From Yoonia vestfoldensis (GTDB lineage Bacteria > Pseudomonadota > Alphaproteobacteria > Rhodobacterales > Rhodobacteraceae): a stretch of 64,000 nucleotides of DNA. The number at the start of each line of letters is the position of its first letter. The stretch's first letter is position 1. The notes under the pieces were generated by a model. That model had not been told where the DNA came from. It did not search any database and saw only the letters and a program-made list of their open reading frames with translations. The position numbers were made by a program, and so were the translations under genes. The DNA lies in NCBI RefSeq assembly GCF_002158905.1, contig NZ_CP021431.1:1178001-1242000 (forward strand), given 5' to 3'. This document shows positions 58,183-64,000 of this stretch, one piece after another.

Positions 58183-60201
58183 TTACTTGATCAGGGATTT
58201 GACCTTATCGGCCACATTCTGCGCGGTGATGCCGAATTCCTGATACAGCCGTTCGGCGGGGGCAGAGGCCCCAAAGCCATGCATGCCGACAAAGCCCGAT
58301 TTCTCGCGCTTGCCACGCTCACCAAACAGCCAGCGGTCCCAGCCAAAGCGGATGCCCGCCTCGACCGCGACGCGCACGGGGCCTGCGGGCAGCACTTTGC
58401 GACGATAGCTGTCGTCCTGTTCCTCGAACAATTCCCAGCAGGGCATGGACACAACACGCGTGCCGATCCCGTCCGCCTGCAACAGATCGCGCGCGGCAAG
58501 GGCGATTTCCACCTCGGACCCCGTCGCCATGATGATCGCCTGGCGCTTGCTCTCGGCATCGGCCAGCACATAGCCGCCCTGGGCGGTCAGGTTCTTGGCG
58601 GTATGGGTCTTGCGCACGGTGGGCAGGTTCTGGCGCGACAGGGCCAGCACTGATGGCGTGGTCTTGGAGGTCAGCGCCATTTCCCAGGCTTCGGCCGTTT
58701 CCACCGTATCGGCGGGGCGGAACACATGCATGTTGGGCGTGGCGCGCAGCATCGCCAGATGCTCGATCGGCTGGTGGGTGGGGCCATCCTCGCCCAGACC
58801 GATGCTGTCATGGGTCATCACATAGGTGACCGGCACGCCCATCAGCGCGGACAGGCGCATCGCGCCGCGCGCGTAATCGGTGAAACACATGAAGGTGCCG
58901 CCATAGGCGCGCGCGCCGCCATGCAGCGCCATGCCGTTCATCGCAGCCGCCATCCCATGTTCGCGGATCCCGTAATAGATATAGCGGCCCTTGCGGGTGT
59001 CGGGGTGGAATACGCCCATATCGCGGGTCTTGGTATTGTTCGACCCGGTCAGATCGGCGGACCCGCCAATGGTTTCCGCCATGATCGGGTTGATGACTTC
59101 CAGCGTCATTTCGGAGGATTTGCGCGTCGCGACCGATGGCGCGGATTCGGAAATCTGCTTTTTCAGCGCGCGGATCGTGGCGGCCAGTTTCTTGGGCGCG
59201 TCACCGGCATAGGCGCGCGTGAATTCGGCCTGTTTGGCGGGCGAGAGCGCGGCAAAGCGGGCCTCCCATGCGGCACGGGTCTGGGCACCGCGCGCGCCGA
59301 TGGCCTGCCATGCGTCCAGCACATCGGCTGCGACCTCGAAGGCGCCCAATGGCGCGCCATAGGCAGTTTTCGCGGCGGCCAGCTGGTCGGCATTTGTCAA
59401 AGCACCATGCCCTTTGGATGTGTCCTGCGCCGCATGTCCCAATGCGATATGCGTCTTGCAAGCAATCATCGAGGGGCGCGGATCGGCCTTGGCCGCCACG
59501 ATGGCCGCGTCAATGGCAACCGGATCATGGCCGTCGATTTCCTGCACATGCCAGCCCGAGGCGGCAAAGCGTGCGGGCTGATTGGTGATATCGGCAATAT
59601 CAACCGTGCCGTCGATGGTGATGTTGTTATTGTCCCAGAACACGACCAGATGGCCCAGTTTCTGCATCCCCGCCAGGCCAATCGCCTCTTGGCTGACGCC
59701 TTCCATCAGGCAGCCGTCACCGGCGATGACATAGGTATGGTGATCGACGATCTTGGCGCCCCAATGGGCGCGCTGGATTTCCTCGGCAATGGCGAAACCG
59801 ACGGCATTGGCGATGCCCTGACCCAAGGGGCCGGTGGTGGTTTCAATGCCGCGCGCATGGCCATATTCGGGGTGGCCTGCGGTTTTGGCGCCCCATTGAC
59901 GGAAATCCTTGATCTGCTGCAGCGTGATATCCTCGTATCCGGTCAGATACATCAGCGCGTAAAGCAGCATCGACCCATGGCCTGCCGACAGGATGAACCG
60001 GTCGCGGTCGGGCCATGCGGGGGCTTTGGGGTCGAATGTCAGGTGGTTCTGGAACAGAACCGTGGCCACATCGGCCATGCCCATCGGCATGCCGGAATGG
60101 CCGGAATTGGCCGCAGCGACCGCATCAAGCGTCAGCGTGCGAATGGCGGTGGCTTTTTTCCAATGATCGGGGTGCGCGGAACGCAGGGCGGCAATATCCA
60201 A
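58183..60201 (-). CDS. tkt: Transketolase
   Basis: A 672-residue TPP enzyme of the pentose phosphate and Calvin pathways. The TPP motif is GDGCLMEG followed by DNNNITIDG. The substrate loops include [24 protein letters not shown], and the C-terminal [10 protein letters not shown]. It opens the leftward tkt-gap-gap cluster. The 228-base gap to the next gene (60202-60429) shows no recognisable RNA or gene. Confidence 0.97.
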   Translation of the reverse strand: MDIAALRSAHPDHWKKATAIRTLTLDAVAAANSGHSGMPMGMADVATVLFQNHLTFDPKAPAWPDRDRFILSAGHGSMLLYALMYLTGYEDITLQQIKDFRQWGAKTAGHPEYGHARGIETTTGPLGQGIANAVGFAIAEEIQRAHWGAKIVDHHTYVIAGDGCLMEGVSQEAIGLAGMQKLGHLVVFWDNNNITIDGTVDIADITNQPARFAASGWHVQEIDGHDPVAIDAAIVAAKADPRPSMIACKTHIALGHAAQDTSKGHGALTNADQLAAAKTAYGAPLGAFEVAADVLDAWQAIGARGAQTRAAWEARFAALSPAKQAEFTRAYAGDAPKKLAATIRALKKQISESAPSVATRKSSEMTLEVINPIMAETIGGSADLTGSNNTKTRDMGVFHPDTRKGRYIYYGIREHGMAAAMNGMALHGGARAYGGTFMCFTDYARGAMRLSALMGVPVTYVMTHDSIGLGEDGPTHQPIEHLAMLRATPNMHVFRPADTVETAEAWEMALTSKTTPSVLALSRQNLPTVRKTHTAKNLTAQGGYVLADAESKRQAIIMATGSEVEIALAARDLLQADGIGTRVVSMPCWELFEEQDDSYRRKVLPAGPVRVAVEAGIRFGWDRWLFGERGKREKSGFVGMHGFGASAPAERLYQEFGITAQNVADKVKSLIK

Positions 60202-60429
60202 GGGGGCAGTCCTTCAGGCAAAGGGATTGACGATGTGTTGACTGCGTCATAACAGGGTCGCCCCCAAGATCAAGCGCGACAGCTAAGCCGTTCTGATCTA
60301 TGACGCCATCGCGTTTGCGGCAGGCAGGGGGATGGCATAGGCTTTGGCAATGCCGCAACGATTCGGGGATCGGGGCAATTGGGCGTTGGATGGACAATCT
60401 TGCGCCCCATGAATGTGAAAGGTCGGGCA

Positions 60430-61020
60430 ATGAGTGATGTGCTGGAATTCGGTCACCGGATCACGGTCGCGCTGGACCGTATCCGCCGTGGCCTAGAGGC
60501 GCAGGACAAGGCGGATGCGGCGGAAACGTCGCTTTTTGATGCGTTGCAGGCCGAACAGGCGCAAAATGGCGTGCTGCGCGGGCAGATCCAGCAATTGCAG
60601 GATGCGCTGGAGGCCCAAGCGGCCCAAGCCGCACAGGATGCCCAAGCCGCACAGGCAGCCCAGGACATACAGGATTCCGAGGCCGTGGCAGCAGCGCAGG
60701 CAGCACAGCAGGATGCGCTGGATGCGCAAAAGGCGCAGGTCGCCGCGCTGACCCGGCAGCTTGATAGCCAGGCCGCACAGCTGCGGGCGCTGGATGCGCA
60801 ATTGCAGCCATTGCGCGCCGCGACGCAGCATTTGCGCGATCTGAATGCGCAGCTGCGCCAGGCGTTGACGGCAGGGCTGGCACCCGGCACGATTGATACT
60901 GCCATGGCGGCAGAAATCGACGCTTTGCAGGCGCTGCGCGCGGCCGATGCGGCCGAGGTCGATACGATTCTGGCCGAACTCAAACCCCTGATCGAGGAGG
61001 CTGCCCATGCCGCAGGTTGA
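60430..61020 (+). CDS. Ala/Gln-rich coiled-coil protein preceding ZapA
   Basis: A 196-residue cytosolic protein. Residues 45-150 form a coiled coil with repeated AQAAQ/DAQAAQ units (AQAAQAAQDAQAAQAAQDIQ, then DALDAQKAQVAAL). N-terminus VLEFGHRITVALDRIRRGLE and C-terminus IDALQALRAADAAEVDTILA are less repetitive and likely conserved. The start ATG is 60430. Its last 14 bases overlap zapA, so the two are coupled, suggesting a partner role in the divisome. I do not recognise an established function. Confidence 0.7.
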   Translation: MSDVLEFGHRITVALDRIRRGLEAQDKADAAETSLFDALQAEQAQNGVLRGQIQQLQDALEAQAAQAAQDAQAAQAAQDIQDSEAVAAAQAAQQDALDAQKAQVAALTRQLDSQAAQLRALDAQLQPLRAATQHLRDLNAQLRQALTAGLAPGTIDTAMAAEIDALQALRAADAAEVDTILAELKPLIEEAAHAAG

Positions 61021-61399
61021 GATTTTTATCGGCGGGCGGACATTCGAGGTCGCCTGTCAGGAAGGCGAAGAGCATTTCCTGCATTCCGCCGCCGCCATGC
61101 TGGATGCAGAGGCCGCGACGCTGGCCGAACAGATCGGCCGTTTGCCCGAAGCGCGGATGCTGCTGATGGCGGGGCTGCTTTTGGCGGATAAGACCGCAGG
61201 TCTTGAAGACAAGCTGCGCGAAGCGCAGGTCGAAGCGGTGGAATTGCGCGCCCAGCTGGACCGGCTTGCAGCCCAGCCCGCCCCCGAACCGCAGCGGATC
61301 GAAGTGCCTGTGGTGCCGCGCGATCTTGGGGATACATTGGCGGAACTGGCGGCCCGGGCCGAAGCCCTGGCCGATCAGGTGGATGCGAAACTGGCCTGA
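61007..61399 (+). CDS. zapA: Cell-division protein ZapA
   Basis: A 130-residue FtsZ-bundling protein. The N-terminal ZapA domain is EIFIGGRTFEVACQEGEEHFL, then MLDAEAATLAEQIGRLPEARMLLMAGLLLADK. A coiled-coil C-terminus (about 60-130) includes a Pro-rich break. The typical length is about 110, so the tail is slightly longer. It overlaps the upstream coiled-coil gene and ends next to the convergent grxD stop. Confidence 0.88.
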   Translation: MPQVEIFIGGRTFEVACQEGEEHFLHSAAAMLDAEAATLAEQIGRLPEARMLLMAGLLLADKTAGLEDKLREAQVEAVELRAQLDRLAAQPAPEPQRIEVPVVPRDLGDTLAELAARAEALADQVDAKLA

Positions 61400-61759
61400 T
61401 CAGGCGTTGGCTTCGCGGATCTTGTCGGCGGCATCCTTGTCGAAGCTGACGCCTTTATCGGCAAAGAGCGTGTCCAGCTCGCCCGACAGGGTCATTTCGG
61501 TGATGATGTCGCAACCGCCAACGAATTCGCCTTTGACGTAAAGCTGCGGGATCGTCGGCCAGTCGGAAAAATCCTTGATCCCTTGGCGGATCTCCTCGTC
61601 CGACAGCACATTCACATCGGCGAAATCCACGCCCATGAAATTCAGCACCCCGGCCACGCGGGATGAAAAGCCGCATTGCGGCATGGATTTCGTGCCTTTC
61701 ATGAACAAAACCACGTCATTGGTGGATATTGTTTCTTGAATCTGGTCTTTAGCGGTCAT
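61400..61759 (-). CDS. grxD: Monothiol glutaredoxin, Grx4 family
   Basis: A 119-residue glutaredoxin with the single-Cys active site CGFS (in [11 protein letters not shown]) and the glutathione-site motifs WPTIPQLYV and GGCDI. These proteins bind glutathione-ligated [2Fe-2S] clusters and pair with BolA. The second ATG (61759, MTAKDQ) is chosen because AAGGA is 7 bases upstream; the first ATG at 61765 is too close. It directly follows bolA in the leftward purL-bolA-grxD set. Confidence 0.96.
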   Translation of the reverse strand: MTAKDQIQETISTNDVVLFMKGTKSMPQCGFSSRVAGVLNFMGVDFADVNVLSDEEIRQGIKDFSDWPTIPQLYVKGEFVGGCDIITEMTLSGELDTLFADKGVSFDKDAADKIREANA

Positions 61760-61782
61760 CTGCATGTCCTTTGAAACAGGTT

Positions 61783-62019
61783 TTAATCGGGCGCCTTGGT
61801 GGTCAGCGCCAGCGCGTGCAATTCGCCTTGGCTGCCGTCCATCCGGCCTTTGAGTGCGGCGTAAACGGCGCGTTGTTGCTGCACGCGGTTCAGGCCACGA
61901 AAGCTTTCGTCGATCACCTCGGCCGCGAAATGCGCGCCGTCATCGCCCTGCACGCTGATCCGGGCCTGCGGGAAGCTTTCGCGCAACAGCGTTTCGATCT
62001 CATGGGCGGTGATGGGCAT
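61783..62019 (-). CDS. BolA-family protein
   Basis: A 78-residue protein with the BolA/IbaG motifs: [40 protein letters not shown] and the conserved His in [10 protein letters not shown]. The partner is the adjacent monothiol glutaredoxin, with which it forms a [2Fe-2S] complex. ATG 62019 gives the family length; the upstream extension lies in the intergenic repeat. It sits between purL and grxD. Confidence 0.93.
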   Translation of the reverse strand: MPITAHEIETLLRESFPQARISVQGDDGAHFAAEVIDESFRGLNRVQQQRAVYAALKGRMDGSQGELHALALTTKAPD

Positions 62020-62092
62020 TTGCGGTCCTTCCGGGCGTGTCGTGACTAAACTAGGTGTGATGCGGGCGGCAGGCAAGGCGCTGCCTCTGGCA

Positions 62093-62118
62093 GGAGTATT
62101 TTTGGAAAAAAGAAGTCA
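62093..62118. repeat. 26-bp intergenic repeat, copy 2
   Basis: Identical to 48708-48733. The last three bases form a second in-frame stop directly after the purL stop (TGATGA on the minus strand). A small CTGCC/GGCAG hairpin precedes it. Confidence 0.9.
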
Positions 62119-64000
62119 TCAGGCCAGCGTTTTTTCAAAGCTGCTGCGATAGATCAGGGCCAGATCGGCCAGCGGCGCGCTGTCGCTGCCAAAGGTGACC
62201 ATATCACCCCCCGCCTTGCCGATTGTGGTGATCGGCACGCCGGCCTGGCCCGCGGCGACCATCAGCGCCTCGGCCTGGTCGAAATTGCAGCCGATCAGAT
62301 AGCGCGCCTGATCCTCGCCAAAAAGCGTGGGCGTGTCGCCGGCATCCAGCGTGATGCCCACGCCGGCGGTTTCGGCCAGCTCGAAGGCGGCCAGCGCCAG
62401 CCCGCCATCGCCCAGATCGGTGCAGGCGGTGATCAGCGCGCAATTGGCGCGGATGAAATCGCCGTGGCGTTTTTCAGCCTCCAGATCGACGGGGGGCGGC
62501 GGGCCGTCGGCGCGGTGATAGACCTCGGCCAGAAGCGCCGATTGCCCCAGATGGCCTGTGGTGTCGCCCACCAGCAGCAGGACATGGCCGTCGCGCAATT
62601 GCCCGCCGATGATCTGGTCGGGATGGGTGATGATCCCCACGGCCCCGATGGTGGGGGTGGGCAGGATGCCTTTGCCGTCGGTTTCGTTATAAAGCGAGAC
62701 ATTGCCCGAGACGATCGGCATGTCGAGCGCTTTGACCGCAGCACCGATGCCCTGAATGGCCCCCACGAATTGGCCCATGATTTCGGGCTTTTCGGGATTG
62801 CCGAAATTCATGTTGTCGGTGGTGGCCAGCGGTTTGGCGCCCACGGCGGTCAGGTTGCGATAGGCTTCGGCGACGGCCTGTTTGCCGCCTTCGACAGGGT
62901 CGGCCATCACATAACGCGGTGTCACATCCGAGGTGAAAGCCAGCGCCTTGTCGGTGCCATGCACCCGCACGATCCCTGCGCCCAGACCGGGGATGCGCGC
63001 GGTATCGCCCATCACCTGTTGGTCATATTGTTCATAGACCCATTGTTTGGCCGCGTAATTGGGGCTGCTGATCAGCGCCTTGAGCCCGTCCACAGGGTTG
63101 ACCCCCACGACATCGCCCAAAGGCGGCTGCGCCGGTGTCGGCACCCAGGGCCGGTCATATTCGGGCGCGGAACCCGACAGCGTGGCCAAGGGCAGATCGG
63201 CCATCACCTGGCCTTTGTGGATGACGATAAAGCGGTCCTCGGGGATGGTTTCGCCGACGATGGCGAAATCGAGATCCCATTTGACGAAAACGGCGCGGGC
63301 TTCGGCCTCGAGCTCGGGGCGCAGCACCATCAGCATGCGTTCCTGGCTTTCCGACAGCATCATTTCATAGGCGGTCATGCCGGTTTCGCGCTGCGGCACC
63401 GCGTCAAGGTTCAACCGCACGCCCAGCCCGCCCTTGTCGCCCATTTCCACGGCCGAACAGGTCAGACCCGCCGCACCCATATCCTGGATCGAGATCACCG
63501 CCCCCGTGGCCATCAGTTCCAGCGTCGCTTCCATCAGGCGCTTTTCGGTGAAAGGATCGCCGACCTGCACGGTGGGGCGCTTTTCCTCGATACTGTCGTC
63601 GAATTCGGCCGATGCCATGGTCGCGCCGCCGACACCGTCGCGGCCGGTTTTGGCCCCCAGATAGACGACAGGCATGCCCACGCCCGAGGCTGCGGAATAA
63701 AAGATCTTATCGGCATCGGCCAGACCGGCGGCAAAGGCATTCACAAGGCAATTGCCGTTATAGGCGGGGTGGAACCGCAGCTCGCCGCCGACAGTGGGCA
63801 CGCCAAAGGCATTACCATAGCCGCCGACACCGGCAACGACGCCATGCACCAAGGCGCGCGTCTTGGGATGGGTCGGCTCGCCAAAGGACAGCGCATTCAT
63901 TGCCGCGATCGGCCGCGCGCCCATGGTAAAGACATCGCGCAGGATCCCGCCCACGCCGGTTGCCGCGCCCTGATAGGGTTCGATATAGCTGGGGTGGTTA
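62119..64000 (-). CDS. purL: Phosphoribosylformylglycinamidine synthase subunit PurL, 3' part (runs off the right edge)
   Basis: About 627 C-terminal residues are present; the frame stays open to the window end ([18 protein letters not shown] is the first readable segment). PurL uses ATP and ammonia to convert FGAR to FGAM in purine synthesis. Visible signatures are [32 protein letters not shown] [18 protein letters not shown], and [19 protein letters not shown]. It is the small-type subunit (PurL of the PurLQS complex). It begins the purL-bolA-grxD series. Confidence 0.96.
   Translation of the reverse strand, partial: NHPSYIEPYQGAATGVGGILRDVFTMGARPIAAMNALSFGEPTHPKTRALVHGVVAGVGGYGNAFGVPTVGGELRFHPAYNGNCLVNAFAAGLADADKIFYSAASGVGMPVVYLGAKTGRDGVGGATMASAEFDDSIEEKRPTVQVGDPFTEKRLMEATLELMATGAVISIQDMGAAGLTCSAVEMGDKGGLGVRLNLDAVPQRETGMTAYEMMLSESQERMLMVLRPELEAEARAVFVKWDLDFAIVGETIPEDRFIVIHKGQVMADLPLATLSGSAPEYDRPWVPTPAQPPLGDVVGVNPVDGLKALISSPNYAAKQWVYEQYDQQVMGDTARIPGLGAGIVRVHGTDKALAFTSDVTPRYVMADPVEGGKQAVAEAYRNLTAVGAKPLATTDNMNFGNPEKPEIMGQFVGAIQGIGAAVKALDMPIVSGNVSLYNETDGKGILPTPTIGAVGIITHPDQIIGGQLRDGHVLLLVGDTTGHLGQSALLAEVYHRADGPPPPVDLEAEKRHGDFIRANCALITACTDLGDGGLALAAFELAETAGVGITLDAGDTPTLFGEDQARYLIGCNFDQAEALMVAAGQAGVPITTIGKAGGDMVTFGSDSAPLADLALIYRSSFEKTLA

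Noticed and set aside
58726..60252. 508-codon plus-strand frame over tkt
   Set aside because: Antisense shadow of transketolase with no recognisable motif.
60202..60429. 6S RNA or other structured RNA near zapA
   Set aside because: No long rod-like pairing or conserved bubble could be traced; the short TGAC/GTCA symmetry near 60235 is too weak to call.

Overview
The window comes from the chromosome of a GC-rich alphaproteobacterium, most likely a member of the Rhodobacteraceae. The pointers are a Shemin-type 5-aminolevulinate synthase, a GTTC-N7-GTTC LexA box ahead of uvrA, the gene orders purL-bolA-grxD and tkt-gap-gap, and short repeated intergenic palindromes. I see no integrase, transposase, CRISPR array, rRNA or prophage gene. 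Nearly everything is intact, tightly packed housekeeping and catabolic sequence; no gap between genes exceeds 300 bases.

Layout. 1-8.4 kb: cut-off cytochrome P450, a B12-binding-type regulator, tpiA, two Fe-S assembly genes (A-type carrier and SufT) separated by a secreted glycerophosphodiesterase, tgt, lon with a sigma-32-like promoter, and an HU-like protein. 8.4-11.9 kb: two valine tRNAs (CAC and UAC) and two aspartate tRNAs, interleaved with a methyltransferase, a histidine phosphatase and a DUF481 outer-membrane protein. 12-24.3 kb: M20 peptidase, hemA with an FnrL-like box, RodZ-like protein, ispG, aminotransferase, secreted amidase, PBP1A, prfB and a DUF2189 membrane protein.

24.4-35.1 kb: a complete L-rhamnose catabolism locus. 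rhaA and a fused aldolase/dehydrogenase (rhaD) run leftward. The DeoR-type regulator rhaR, the ABC importer (rhaS, rhaT, rhaP, rhaQ), the mutarotase rhaM and the kinase rhaK run rightward. The divergent gap holds a symmetric array of six heptamers spaced exactly 10 bp apart, with a -35-like hexamer embedded in each outer end. This is the most striking regulatory structure in the window.

35.1-48.7 kb: bactofilin with a membrane-anchored M23 peptidase, a Bcp peroxiredoxin, a YhdP/AsmA-like giant protein, queA (the queuosine partner of tgt), an MFS transporter, a DUF924 protein, lpdA and SOS-controlled uvrA. 48.7-54.8 kb: a valine-degradation cluster (mmsB, 3-hydroxyisobutyryl-CoA hydrolase, acyl-CoA dehydrogenase, mmsA) with a divergent LysR regulator, then a CBS-domain protein. 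54.8-64 kb: coaD, a DUF1127 small protein, two GAPDH genes flanking an unannotated 47-residue membrane protein, tkt, a coiled-coil protein with zapA, grxD, bolA and the 3' part of purL. Both gap genes have LacI-type palindromes (TGTTA-N4-TAACA) upstream, and the two enzymes differ at the residue that sets NAD versus NADP preference.
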